Shown: positions 27,729 through 36,544 of the stretch, piece by piece
Numbering within the stretch: the first letter of the stretch is position 1
How the letters are laid out: every line of letters begins with the position of its first letter
NCBI GenBank assembly: GCA_012513605.1
Contig: JAAZBV010000154.1
Coordinates: forward strand, 1 to 64,000
Length of the DNA: 64,000 nucleotides
Direction of reading: 5' to 3'
Source of the DNA: Desulfatiglans sp.
Lineage (GTDB): Bacteria > Desulfobacterota > DSM-4660 > Desulfatiglandales > HGW-15
Notes under the pieces: generated by a model
The model's database searches: none
Told to the model about the DNA's origin: nothing
Seen by the model: only the letters and a program-made list of their open reading frames with translations
Translations under genes and position numbers: made by a program

Positions 27729-28037
27729 CTAAAAAGGAAGAAGCCTGAACTCGGTTTCATCAGAACCCTTTTTCTTTTCCATCTCAAACTCACCGCTTTT
27801 AATTACTGTGTAACCGGCCTCTTGCGCCGCATCATCAAGCCTTTTTTCAAGCTTGACAGAGGCATCATAGCCCAAGGTAGTGTTGACATAAAACCTGAGA
27901 CCCTTTTTATCCTTGCTGTCAAACTGAAAAATTATGGAATTATCCTCTGTAAATAAAAGGTCATCATAGGCATATGAAGCCCTTAACCCTGCTGCCTGAA
28001 TAATCTCTTTAACCATTCCAATCGGTTTTGCCCGCAT
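27729..28037 (-). CDS. Small conserved hypothetical protein
   Basis: 102 residues, soluble and mixed alpha/beta (KPIGMVKEIIQAAGLRASYA, then LLFTEDNSIIFQFDSKDKKG). AAAGGGG lies a few bases before the ATG. It lies between hflX and the TRAP transporter on the same strand, 15 bases downstream of dctM, so it may be the last gene of the transporter operon. No family recognised. Confidence 0.65.
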   Translation of the reverse strand: MRAKPIGMVKEIIQAAGLRASYAYDDLLFTEDNSIIFQFDSKDKKGLRFYVNTTLGYDASVKLEKRLDDAAQEAGYTVIKSGEFEMEKKKGSDETEFRLLPF

Positions 28038-28052
28038 TTTAAACCCCTTTTT

Positions 28053-29351
28053 TTATGTCATAAGATCAGGTAATAAAAGTACAATCTGCGGAAACAATAC
28101 CAGGAGGATAACCTGTATTACATCCGCCATCAAAAAGGGGGCGATCCCCCTGAATATAGTGCCTATTGGCGCATCTGATATCCCCTTTATTACAAATACA
28201 TTCATCCCCACAGGGGGTGTTATCATACCCATCTCTGTCACCCTTACCACCAGTATACCGAACCATATGGGGTTAAACCCCAGATCAATGACAAGCGGAT
28301 AAAAGACAGGTATGGTCAAAAGCACAATGGCCATTGAATCCATAATACAGCCAAGCATTAGCACTATGATAAGTATGGCTGCAAGTATAATGTATCTGTT
28401 TACCGAGAGCCCGCCCACAAAGACTGCCATTTCAGAAGGAAGCTGTGAAACAGAGAGAAAATAGCCGAATATCATGGCACCCATCATGATAAGAAACAGC
28501 ATCCCGGTTGTGACAAGGGTAGTTGAAAGACTCTCTTTGAACACCCCCCATGTGAGCCTTTTTCTAACAAGGGTAAAGAAGAATGTCCCGAATGCCCCTA
28601 TCCCTGCCGCTTCTGTAGGGGTAAAAACACCCGCGTAGATGCCTCCTATAACAACAATAAAGAGCAGCACAATATCCCAGGTATGGCCCAGTGCATTCAT
28701 CTTTTCCCTGAAGCCTGTTTTAGGCCCCTTTGGCCCGAGCCCCGGCTTGATTGTTGTGAGCAACCACACGGTAATCATGTAAAAAACCATCTCCATGATA
28801 CCAGGCACAAACCCTGCCAGAAACAGCTTGCCTATAGACTGCTCTGTTATTATGCCATATATGATGAGTATCACGCTAGGCGGTATAAGTATCCCCATGC
28901 TCCCGCCCGCAGCCACAGCGCCTGTTGCTAGCGAGTCATCATATTTGTATTTGCGCATCTCAGGGAGGGCAACTGAACCGAGGGTTACTGCAGTGGCAAG
29001 GCTTGAACCGCTTATGGCGGCAAAGAATGCGCATGCAGCAATAGTGGCCTGGGCCACACCTCCCTTCATGTGCCCGAGCCATTTGTAGACCGCCCTGAAA
29101 AGTGCCTCGCTCATGCCTGATGACATGGCAAATGCACCCATAAGTATGAAGAGAGGTATTACACTCAGGCTGTTACTCGCAAAGGTGGCATATGGGACGG
29201 TGCGCAGGAGCCCAAGGGCCGCACCCATATCAGTAAGATATGCAAAGCCCAGAACACCCACGAGCGCCATTCCCACACCTATTGGAAGCCCGGCAAATAG
29301 CAGAAAAATAAGGAAAATTATCCCTATAATGCCTATTACTATCGGCTCCAT
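28053..29351 (-). CDS. dctM: TRAP transporter large permease (DctM)
   Basis: 432 residues with about 12 hydrophobic segments. Typical DctM signatures are GVGMALVGVLGFAYL near the N-terminus, FFAAISGSSLATAVTLGSVA, GGSMGILIPPSVILIIYGI and VTEMGMITPPVGMNVFVIKG. It overlaps the end of dctQ by 13 bases, so the two membrane subunits are translationally coupled. It carries solute into the cell in a Na+- or H+-coupled manner with the binding protein DctP. Confidence 0.96.
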   Translation of the reverse strand: MEPIVIGIIGIIFLIFLLFAGLPIGVGMALVGVLGFAYLTDMGAALGLLRTVPYATFASNSLSVIPLFILMGAFAMSSGMSEALFRAVYKWLGHMKGGVAQATIAACAFFAAISGSSLATAVTLGSVALPEMRKYKYDDSLATGAVAAGGSMGILIPPSVILIIYGIITEQSIGKLFLAGFVPGIMEMVFYMITVWLLTTIKPGLGPKGPKTGFREKMNALGHTWDIVLLFIVVIGGIYAGVFTPTEAAGIGAFGTFFFTLVRKRLTWGVFKESLSTTLVTTGMLFLIMMGAMIFGYFLSVSQLPSEMAVFVGGLSVNRYIILAAILIIVLMLGCIMDSMAIVLLTIPVFYPLVIDLGFNPIWFGILVVRVTEMGMITPPVGMNVFVIKGISDAPIGTIFRGIAPFLMADVIQVILLVLFPQIVLLLPDLMT

Positions 29352-29842
29352 TTTATATTCCCGGCAAAATAATTGATGGCCTCCGCAAGGGTCAAGAGGC
29401 TCAGGATAATGAATGCCGCGGCAAGGGCCCCTATAAATGGGTAAACAGGGATATAAAGGACTGATGATGTAAGCCTTGATACATACTCCTCAGTAACATA
29501 TATACATGCCTGCCAGGCAATAATGGAAAAAAGGCATAAGGAAAGGATGCTGCCCAAAAAATGGATAAATGACCTCACCTTTTTCCCGGCATGATCTAGT
29601 ATAATATCCACCCGGACATGGGCCTTATGCTTTGCACAGAATACTATGCTGAAGGGCACAACAAGGGCCATCATGTATTCCACCAGCTCAAAGCTGCCTG
29701 ATATCGGGCTGTTGAAGATATACCTTAGAAAAACATCAATGGCAGTAATAAACATCATTGCGGCAAGTATCCATATAGCAATGTGCTTGAGGATAAGAAC
29801 CAGAAAATTATTAAATTTGTTAACCAGGCTGATGACCTGCAT
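29339..29842 (-). CDS. dctQ: TRAP transporter small permease (DctQ)
   Basis: About 167 residues with four membrane helices (ILKHIAIWILAAMMFITAID, EYMMALVVPFSIVFCAK, FLGSILSLCLFSIIAWQA, YPFIGALAAAFIILSLLTLA) and the DctQ motif FLRYIFNSPISGSFELVEY. I chose ATG 29842. The frame stays open to 29881, but those codons fall in an intergenic repeat. The ribosome site is weak, so GTG 29854 is also possible. It follows dctP across a repeat-filled gap of about 180 bases. Confidence 0.88.
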   Translation of the reverse strand: MQVISLVNKFNNFLVLILKHIAIWILAAMMFITAIDVFLRYIFNSPISGSFELVEYMMALVVPFSIVFCAKHKAHVRVDIILDHAGKKVRSFIHFLGSILSLCLFSIIAWQACIYVTEEYVSRLTSSVLYIPVYPFIGALAAAFIILSLLTLAEAINYFAGNIKWSR

Positions 29843-29861
29843 CCCTTTTTTCACCTTAAAA

Positions 29862-30014
29862 GATGAACATTCAACACTCAACGTCGAATGTCTAATATCG
29901 AATTATTTAAAAAGAAACAATTGATTATTGTGTTTCAGACACAACAATATAACCTCTTTATTGTATTATGATTGAAAGTTGAAAGTTCGATGTTCAATGT
30001 TCGACGTTCATCTT
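29862..30014. repeat. Intergenic GAATGTTCGATGTTCGACGTTCATC-like inverted repeats inside the TRAP operon
   Basis: GATGAACATTCAACACTCAACGTCGAATG-type sequence near 29864-29892 is answered by AAGTTCGATGTTCAATG and TTCGACGTTCATC near 29980-30012 in the opposite orientation. Similar short motifs occur at 61555 and 62247. The element separates dctP from dctQ and could form a long stem in the mRNA that lowers expression of the membrane subunits relative to the binding protein (inference). Confidence 0.55.
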
Positions 30015-30021
30015 TTTCTTT

Positions 30022-31065
30022 TCACTCTTGCAAATACTTTAGTGTTGTATCCAGTATCTCATGGGCATTTTTATACCCTTCCTTTTCCATCTTTTTCACC
30101 CATTCATCCCATAATGGTTTCCCGCCGGTCTCAAGCCACCTGTTCATCTCATCCGCAGAGAGCGTAACAGAGCCTATATTCTTCCCCTCTTTGCGGGCAA
30201 GTTCAAACACACCCTCTTTTGCCATATCATATTTTTTACCCCATAACCTTGACCCCTGCAGACCGCTCACAGAGGTAATGGCCTTTTTAACATCATCCGG
30301 CAGTGATTCCCACTTTTTCCTGTTTATGGCTATTGAAAAATATACAGCAGGGAAGGGTGTCTGTGTATAAAAATCTGCCACCTCATATAACCTGAATGAA
30401 TGAACCGCCTCCCATGATACACCCATGCCATCAATTACCCCCTGCTTTAAAGCCAGGTATACATCCGGCATGGGAATGGACATTGGAATGCCGCCAAGGG
30501 CCTTCATCTGGTCTGTCGGCGGCCCTCCTGTTGTCCGGATCTTTAGCCCCTTAAGCTCTTCAAGTGTTTTCACCTGCTTTTTAGTGGTTATCAGGGAATA
30601 GGGCTCTGTGGTATAAAGAAGCAGTATGTGATTTTCATCAAACTGTTTTTTGATTTCAGGGAATTTTTCATAGAGCCTCCAGAGCGCTTCACTCCCCTTT
30701 TCACCTGTGGTAAATGGCAGGGCAGGCAGGCTGATCACATCTGCAAGCGGGGTCATGCCTGGCCAGTAGCCGTGAAAGCACCAGCCCATGTCAGCAATGC
30801 CTGTCCTGACAGCATTCCAGTTATCCTTACCCTTTGCAAGTGTCTGGTTAGGGAAGACAATTATTTTCAGCTCATGGCTCGTGTTTTTTCTGACCGCATC
30901 TTCAATCATCTCTATCCAGGGGCCAAGGGCATGAATGGGGCCCCAGCCTGTTTTTGAGTTCTGGTCAGAAAATCTCAGGGTGATGTTCTTTGCGCCTGTA
31001 ATGGATGAAAAAAGCAGAGTCATGAATAACATGGCAGCAGGGATGATCTGGAAATATCTTTTCAC
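30022..31065 (-). CDS. dctP: TRAP transporter solute-binding protein (DctP family)
   Basis: 348 residues from GTG 31065, which has GGAGG exactly five bases upstream; longer starts are rejected. A signal peptide (KRYFQIIPAAMLFMTLLFSS) leads into a DctP domain: LRFSDQNSKTGW, GIADMGWCFHGYWPG, LEELKGLKIRTTGGP, the conserved Arg region, then ALKQGVIDGMG and FPAVYFSIAINRKKWESLP. The conserved Arg of GLKIRTTG usually binds a carboxylate, so an organic acid ligand is likely. It is transcribed divergently from the FadR-type regulator, which presumably controls it. Confidence 0.93.
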   Translation of the reverse strand: MKRYFQIIPAAMLFMTLLFSSITGAKNITLRFSDQNSKTGWGPIHALGPWIEMIEDAVRKNTSHELKIIVFPNQTLAKGKDNWNAVRTGIADMGWCFHGYWPGMTPLADVISLPALPFTTGEKGSEALWRLYEKFPEIKKQFDENHILLLYTTEPYSLITTKKQVKTLEELKGLKIRTTGGPPTDQMKALGGIPMSIPMPDVYLALKQGVIDGMGVSWEAVHSFRLYEVADFYTQTPFPAVYFSIAINRKKWESLPDDVKKAITSVSGLQGSRLWGKKYDMAKEGVFELARKEGKNIGSVTLSADEMNRWLETGGKPLWDEWVKKMEKEGYKNAHEILDTTLKYLQE

Positions 31066-31182
31066 GTTTACCTCCATGATTAAAACATCTGCCTTAACAC
31101 ATCTGAAAAAAAATAGAAAGGATTCCAATGCTAAAAAGAAGTGGCAAATATGACGGGATTCATGGTATAAAGCGAGTCTGTC

Positions 31183-31196
31183 AATTAGTACAAATT
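31183..31196. promoter_or_regulatory. Candidate operator for the divergent FadR-type regulator
   Basis: AATTAGTACAAATT is a near-perfect palindrome (12 of 14 positions symmetric, centre GTAC) midway between the divergent dctP and GntR genes, the position expected for a shared operator. FadR-type sites often have a GT-N-AC core. No footprint is available, so this is inference from symmetry and position. Confidence 0.45.
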
Positions 31197-31268
31197 ATTG
31201 ATAATTTTATAATTATAACCAGCCCGGCCTTTTATGCATATTGTTTGGACGGGTCCAGGAGAAGAAAA

Positions 31269-32042
31269 TTGCAGGGATTTAAAAGGATAAAACGCGCCAC
31301 AAACCTCTATGAGGATGTGGTAAACGAGATAAAAAAGGCCATCCTCTCAGGTAAATACAAGACAGGCGAGGCGCTTCCAAGCGAGACAGAGCTTGCAAGA
31401 CTCCTGGGAGTAAGCAGGCCTGTAATAAGGGAAGGGATAAGGGTACTTCAGTCAAGGGGTTTTTTAGAGATAAGAAGGGGTATAACCGGCGGCGCATTTG
31501 TGCGGGAGATGTATCAGTTGCCTTTCATGGAGGACTTTGCAGACCTTATCAGGTACAGGAGGGTAAAGGTAGATCACCTTGCAAGGGCAAGGCTGCTTCT
31601 TGAGCCTGAGGTGTGCAGACTTACAGCCCAGAATGCAACGCCAAAAATGCTGAAGGAGATGCAGGATCTACTGGCCTCCTATGTTGTTATAAAGGAGCAT
31701 GACAAACTTGACAACCTTTATGCCCTGTTCCACAGGTTTGTTGGGCGTGCATGCGGAAACCCGATATATTCCATCATAATGGAAAATATCATGGATTTTA
31801 CAGAGAGCTTTATAAGAACCATGAAACCTGTAACCACCATTATCCACAATGATGGCGACCATGATAAAATCCTTGAGGCATTCAAGCAGAGGGATTCTGA
31901 AAAGGCCGCAGAGGTGGGCACAAGACATGCAATGGATATCCTGAGAGAGATGAAGGAGCTTGAGGATACATACCTTGAACTTTTAGGCAGTATATACCCT
32001 GAAGATGATGAAAATGAGCAGGAAGAAATGGAAGAGAGTTAG
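31269..32042 (+). CDS. GntR family transcriptional regulator, FadR subfamily
   Basis: 257 residues if started at TTG 31269, which has AGGAGAAG just upstream; an ATG at 31128 would add 47 atypical residues including a hydrophobic run. The winged helix covers DVVNEIKKAILSGKYKTGEA, LPSETELARLLGVSRPVIRE and GIRVLQSRGFLEIRRG. The C-terminal FCD domain is all-helical with metal/ligand His and Asp residues (FHRFVGRACGNP, DHDKILEAFKQRD). Members usually sense carboxylic acids and repress adjacent catabolic or transport genes. It is divergent from dctP, its likely target. Confidence 0.92.
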   Translation: MQGFKRIKRATNLYEDVVNEIKKAILSGKYKTGEALPSETELARLLGVSRPVIREGIRVLQSRGFLEIRRGITGGAFVREMYQLPFMEDFADLIRYRRVKVDHLARARLLLEPEVCRLTAQNATPKMLKEMQDLLASYVVIKEHDKLDNLYALFHRFVGRACGNPIYSIIMENIMDFTESFIRTMKPVTTIIHNDGDHDKILEAFKQRDSEKAAEVGTRHAMDILREMKELEDTYLELLGSIYPEDDENEQEEMEES

Positions 32043-32242
32043 CCTGAACCACCTAACATGGCCAAATTTGGCCTTTATTCAGGGTATAATGCACATAAAA
32101 CCGCATTTTTTAAAATATATGGTCATATGTGCTGAATTTCTGCATTTTATTTTCTTGACAGAGGATGATATCAACTCTATGCTTGCTCCCAACATGGCAT
32201 TTCTTTTTTATTAAATTAAAAAACCAAAGAGGAGGAACGAAA

Positions 32243-32632
32243 ATGAGAGCTTTAATTTTTTCAGTATTGTTTATGCTTGTAGCAGGGATGGCCTATGCCG
32301 CTGATATCGACGGCAACTGGCAGGGTGAAGCACCCGGAATGGGCGGGGAACCAATGAAGATTAACTATACCTTCAAGGCCGATGGAAAAAACCTGACCGG
32401 TAACACAAAGGGTATGGATGGTAATGACCTGGCCATTCAGGATGGCAAGATTGATGGTAATAAATTTTCATTTGCTCTTGATTTTGGTATGGGTATGCCA
32501 TTGGTATTTAAGGGCGAGGTAAAGGGCGACACTATTGAAATGAAGATGGAGATGCCCGCTGCACCCGAAGGCGCACCAGCCGGACCGGGTATGGGTGAGA
32601 TGCCTCCGACAATACTCAAGAAAGTAAAATAA
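32243..32632 (+). CDS. Small secreted protein of unknown function
   Basis: 129 residues from ATG 32243 behind AGAGGAGG. Signal peptide RALIFSVLFMLVAGMAYA with cleavage after AYA. The mature part starts DIDGNWQGEAPGMGGEP and has alternating strands with repeated Gly-Asn/Asp turns (KADGKNLTGNTKG, IQDGKIDGNKF, FKGEVKGDTIEMKME), like small lipocalin-like beta barrels, then a Pro/Ala/Gly/Met-rich tail. It looks periplasmic or surface-bound. A strong terminator follows, so it is monocistronic. Confidence 0.85.
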   Translation: MRALIFSVLFMLVAGMAYAADIDGNWQGEAPGMGGEPMKINYTFKADGKNLTGNTKGMDGNDLAIQDGKIDGNKFSFALDFGMGMPLVFKGEVKGDTIEMKMEMPAAPEGAPAGPGMGEMPPTILKKVK

Positions 32633-32648
32633 TTTTATTTCGCTTATC

Positions 32649-32686
32649 AAAAGGCCATGCAACCAGGGGTTGCCTGGCCTTTTTTA
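32649..32686 (+). terminator. Rho-independent terminator of the small secreted protein gene
   Basis: AAAAGGCCA and an inner GCAACC-AGG-GGTTGC stem pair with TGGCCTTTTTT; a T-run follows directly. Confidence 0.88.
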
Positions 32687-32770
32687 TTGCTATATTTATT
32701 TTTTAAATGATAATTGATAATTGATCATTGAAAATCATTAAATGATATGCTAAAAATCTTTCTTTCGTGC

Positions 32771-32845
32771 GCCCATAGCTCAGATGGATAGAGTGACGGA
32801 CTACGAATCCGCAGGTCGCAAGTTCGAATCTTGCTGGGCGCACCA
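32771..32845 (+). tRNA. tRNA-Arg (anticodon ACG)
   Basis: Acceptor GCGCCCA (32771-32777) pairs with TGGGCGC (32835-32841); discriminator A and an encoded CCA follow. The anticodon loop is CTACGAA with ACG at 32805-32807, read as ICG after A34 deamination, decoding CGU/CGC/CGA. The T-arm GTTCGAATC is canonical. The 230 bases to the next gene contain only a weak hairpin before TTTTTTATT at about 32890. Confidence 0.95.
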
Positions 32846-33083
32846 TATAAAAATTCATATCATAAAGGGCTTAGCTGATCCGGTTGAGCCTTTTTTATTT
32901 GTTATAACACATATTGAGGCACAGGGATGCAAGGCCTGCCTGATCCAACTTTACCTGATACAGTCGCATGCTGCATATCTGTCAGAATTAAAGTTTGACA
33001 TGATATTTCTGATTTTTTATAGTTTTAAAATTGCCTAAATTTATTTATCGATCATTCATGACCAGTTACTTAATCAGGTGATT

Positions 33084-34370
33084 ATGTCCGAAGATATTGT
33101 TCACATAGACCCGAGAAGGCCGGAAGAAAAGAGTGAAAAACGGCTTATAACGGGCGATAAATTCCAGGAGGGGGGGATGTCCCTCCTGATGGATGCCACA
33201 GATACAAACCTCATGCGCCGGATAGTCATGAAGATCATGCGGGATGAAAAAATTAAAGACGAGTATGAGCTGAGCCGCATGGTGGTTGAGGCACAAATTA
33301 CCGCACAACTGGATCACCCCAATATCATCCCCATATATGAGCTCGGGATAGACAAAAAAGAGAGGCTCTTTTTCACTATGAAAAAGGTACGCGGTAAGGT
33401 GCTCTATGAACTTATCAATGAAAAGGATCTTTCACAGAGAACAGACAGGGATATATTACGTCTGGTACAGATAATGATCAAGGTATGCGATGCGGTATCC
33501 TATGCCCACAGCAAGGGCGTAATACACCGTGACATCAAGCCTGACAATATAATGGTAGGGAGTTTTGGTCAGGTTTACCTCATGGACTGGGGCATTGCCC
33601 GTGTCAAAGGAGGTAAAATATCAGTAATAGAACAGATGAACCTGCCGGAGATAAAAAAACGCAAACAGTTCAGCATGCGGGTAGAGGTGCAGGGGAATAT
33701 ATTCGGTACCCCGTGCTATATGTCGCCAGAACAGGCAAGAGGAGATCTTGATAGTGTTGATGAGCGGAGTGATGTCTTTTCAATAGGCGCAACCCTGTAT
33801 GAGATTCTTACCGGATTACGCCCCATACCCGGAGATTCACTCAGGGATATGGTTATAAATGCAAGGATTTGCGAGATCCAGCCGCCTGACGAAAAGGTGG
33901 ATTTCCCTCTGCCATTGGGTCTTATTAGAATAACCATGAAGGCCATGAGTAAAAATCCCTCGGATCGTTATCAGTCAGTTGAAGAACTAAAGGATGAGCT
34001 GGAAAATTTCCTAGAGGGAAGCGAGCGGTTTCCCGGCCACACATACAGGCCGGGCGCCCTTATTGTACGCGAAGGTGATATTGGACATGAGGCATATATC
34101 ATAAGATCCGGCGAATGCCGCGCCTTCAAGACCATTAACGGCGAAAAGGTTGAACTCCGCATCATGAAAGCAGGTGATGTGTTTGGTGAAACGGCCATAC
34201 TGACAGAAAAGCCCAGGTCAGCAAGCGTTGAGGCAGTTGACAACGTGACCGTTGCGGTGATTAAAAGCCAGTACTTCAAGGAGGAGCTGGATACAGGCTC
34301 ATGGCTTGGCCCATTTATACGCACCCTGGCAGAACGTTTCAGGGAGGCAGACCAGAGGCTGAACCCCTGA
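33084..34370 (+). CDS. Ser/Thr protein kinase fused to a cyclic nucleotide-binding domain
   Basis: 428 residues from ATG 33084 (AGG-type site upstream; GTG 33078 possible). The kinase domain has VMKIM (Lys), LDHPNIIPIYELG, catalytic VIHRDIKPDN with Asp150, metal-binding DWG (Asp168; DWG in place of DFG is common in bacterial kinases) and the TPCYMSPEQARG activation end. The Gly-rich loop is poorly conserved (FQEGGMS). Residues about 315-425 form a CRP/PKA-type cyclic nucleotide domain: GALIVREGDIGHEAYIIRSG and the phosphate-binding cassette FGETAILTEKPRSASVEA. No membrane helix. It converges on a nucleotide cyclase gene 11 bases away, the probable source of its ligand. Confidence 0.93.
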   Translation: MSEDIVHIDPRRPEEKSEKRLITGDKFQEGGMSLLMDATDTNLMRRIVMKIMRDEKIKDEYELSRMVVEAQITAQLDHPNIIPIYELGIDKKERLFFTMKKVRGKVLYELINEKDLSQRTDRDILRLVQIMIKVCDAVSYAHSKGVIHRDIKPDNIMVGSFGQVYLMDWGIARVKGGKISVIEQMNLPEIKKRKQFSMRVEVQGNIFGTPCYMSPEQARGDLDSVDERSDVFSIGATLYEILTGLRPIPGDSLRDMVINARICEIQPPDEKVDFPLPLGLIRITMKAMSKNPSDRYQSVEELKDELENFLEGSERFPGHTYRPGALIVREGDIGHEAYIIRSGECRAFKTINGEKVELRIMKAGDVFGETAILTEKPRSASVEAVDNVTVAVIKSQYFKEELDTGSWLGPFIRTLAERFREADQRLNP

Positions 34371-34381
34371 TCTGTCTTTTT

Positions 34382-36385
34382 TTACTGAAAAGGATTAAAG
34401 CGGCTCTTTTCAGGTATGCCTGCCTTTTTGAGCAATTCTTTATGATATCTTTTGGTCTCCTCACTTATGGGTATCCATGACAAGTATGCTTCTGATGAAA
34501 AATAGGGGATTATCCTGAGTATCTCTTTTGCATGGATTCGTGCACGATCCATCTGATCCTCATAGGTATAAATCAGGGTCAGGTATATATGTGCTAGGAT
34601 ATTATTCTGTTCAGGTGGCATTGAAGCCCTTTCAAGGGCCATCTTTGCCCTTTCAAGGTTTAAAAACCCGGTTGGCGATGGGCTTGAATAGGAGATGCCC
34701 ATAAAAACAAAATTCTGGACCTCAGACCGGGAATCTATATTTAGACCAATCTCATAATGTTTTGCAGACTCATCATATCGTTGCAAAAACAAAAGAGTAA
34801 AGCCCAACCCGAAATGGGCATTCTTTGAGTCAGGTGATATTTCTACCCATTTTTTGTAATATTCCAATGCCTTTTCAAGATATTCTGATGCTTTTTCAAG
34901 ATATCCCAATACCCTTTCACGTTCATACTTCGCCAGATACAACTGCCCTAAAATAGCAAGACTTGCGCCCTTATCAAGGTTTTCTACCGCTTTGGCATCC
35001 TTTTCAACCTCATTAAGATATTCTGATACCTTGTTATCGGGTGGCCCTGCAAGGGCTATAAGGATAGAGCTTCTCATGAAATAGACCCATGGGTCAGGCG
35101 CTGTTTCTATAAGTTTATCAGCCAGCTCCTTTGCAGTTTTCAGCCTGTCAGGGGTTCTTTCTTTATAGCAACGGTAGAGGATATAGTATGTCTCTGTATA
35201 CTCTATACTGTCTTTCTTATCAGGGAGAAAGTCAGGTTCACGGCCTCTGTCAAGCAGCCTTGTGCGCACCTCCCTCAAAATAAGCCACATTATTTCGGAC
35301 TGGAGCGAAAGTATATCCCTCTTTTTCCGGTCATATGTCTCTGTCCAGATATTGTACCCCTGCTCCGCATCGATCAGCTTGACTGAGATCCTCACCTTGC
35401 CCTCATCCTGCCGAACACTGCCATCAAGCACATAGCGCACACCCAGCTCTTTACTTACCTCCTGGATCTTTACAGGTTTACCTTTATAGTAAGATGATGA
35501 GTTACGGGCCGTGACCATGAGATCAGGGTGTCTTGAAAGCCCTGCGATTATCTCCTCAGTAAGGCCGTCACTGAAATAGTCCTGGTCTTCACTGCCGCTT
35601 ATATTCACAAATGGAAGCACAGCGATTGTGGATTTTTCAGGCATTGAAAAGGCCAACCTGTCAAGTGAAGTCTGTTGTTCTGTTTTTTGATGGTTGCGGG
35701 AATATATTATGAACCCTATTGAACCGGCAGCTGCAATAAACAGAATAAGTATAACGGCAAGGGCTGCTTTCCGTGAAATGCTGCCAAGAAACCTTTTTTC
35801 GCCTATCACCTTTCCAGGGGTTTCCACATTGGTAAGCACGCGGTAAACACTTACAGGTTCGGATATATTTTTAAGATTGTGTTCACCAAGGTATTCATAC
35901 CCGATATTAAGCTTTGATTTCACATGGTCATAAGCTGTTCGTGAAATACAGATTCCGCCGGGTTCGGCAAGAGTCTGAATACGGGCAGCAATGTTGACAC
36001 CATCGCCATATATGCGTCCATCCTCCTCAATAACATCTCCCAGATTCACACCTATACGGAAATCCATACGATCGTTTTCAGGGAGCTGAGCGTTATAAAA
36101 CTTCAACCTTGCCTGTATGGTTACAGCGCATTCAACCGCGTTAACTACACTCCCGAACTCAGCAAGTATATTATCACCCGGGGAATCAACAATACGCCCT
36201 TCATATTCATTTACAAGTTTTCCAAAAATCCGCCTGCTTTCATCAAGACGTCTTATGGTAACTGCCTCATTTTCTTCCATAAGACGGCTGTAGCCTGCAA
36301 CATCTGCGCTCAGGATGCCTGTAAGTTTACGTTTATTTCGCTCCTGATTTATGGTTTTAAATTTTTCCATATTATACCGGCTCAC
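34382..36385 (-). CDS. Class III adenylate/guanylate cyclase with TolB-like and TPR periplasmic part
   Basis: 667 residues. The N-terminal cyclase domain (about 18-190) has metal-binding Asp28 (LSADVAGYSRLME) and Asp71 (DSPGDNILAEF), and the transition-state Asn/Arg pair in YGDGVNIAARIQTLAEPG, so it should be active. One membrane helix (ALAVILILFIAAAGSIGFII, about 208-230) follows. The outer part contains a TolB/FlgO-like module (IAVLPFVNISGSEDQDYFSD, VRYVLDGSVRQ) and several TPR-like repeats (HFGLGFTLLFLQRYDESAKH). It presumably senses envelope state and makes cAMP or cGMP in the cytoplasm. The catalytic specificity cannot be read securely. Confidence 0.92.
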   Translation of the reverse strand: MSRYNMEKFKTINQERNKRKLTGILSADVAGYSRLMEENEAVTIRRLDESRRIFGKLVNEYEGRIVDSPGDNILAEFGSVVNAVECAVTIQARLKFYNAQLPENDRMDFRIGVNLGDVIEEDGRIYGDGVNIAARIQTLAEPGGICISRTAYDHVKSKLNIGYEYLGEHNLKNISEPVSVYRVLTNVETPGKVIGEKRFLGSISRKAALAVILILFIAAAGSIGFIIYSRNHQKTEQQTSLDRLAFSMPEKSTIAVLPFVNISGSEDQDYFSDGLTEEIIAGLSRHPDLMVTARNSSSYYKGKPVKIQEVSKELGVRYVLDGSVRQDEGKVRISVKLIDAEQGYNIWTETYDRKKRDILSLQSEIMWLILREVRTRLLDRGREPDFLPDKKDSIEYTETYYILYRCYKERTPDRLKTAKELADKLIETAPDPWVYFMRSSILIALAGPPDNKVSEYLNEVEKDAKAVENLDKGASLAILGQLYLAKYERERVLGYLEKASEYLEKALEYYKKWVEISPDSKNAHFGLGFTLLFLQRYDESAKHYEIGLNIDSRSEVQNFVFMGISYSSPSPTGFLNLERAKMALERASMPPEQNNILAHIYLTLIYTYEDQMDRARIHAKEILRIIPYFSSEAYLSWIPISEETKRYHKELLKKAGIPEKSRFNPFQ

Positions 36386-36483
36386 TTGTAAAAGTAATAC
36401 ATATGCCTAAACCTATAATGATTTCAGATGAGATGCTGTAAAAGATATTATCTAATAAAGGATAGCATGTCAAAATGTGTTTC

Positions 36484-36527
36484 TTAAAAAAGTCCCCACC
36501 CGGAAACAATGATTTCCCCGTGGGGAC
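36484..36527 (-). terminator. Rho-independent terminator of the ECF-sigma operon
   Basis: Read on the minus strand: GTCCCCACGGGGAAA, loop, TTTCCGGGTGGGGAC then TTTTTT. It starts 18 bases after the stop of the DUF5916 gene. Confidence 0.9.
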
Positions 36528-36544
36528 ATATAAAGACTTGCCTG

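Noticed and set aside
32863-32896. Hairpin plus TTTTTT after tRNA-Arg as a terminator
   Set aside because: The stem GGGCTTAGC/GGTTGAGCC has mismatches; kept only as a remark.
32784-33038. 84-codon ORF downstream of and overlapping tRNA-Arg
   Set aside because: It starts inside the tRNA gene and lacks a ribosome site; composition is not protein-like.
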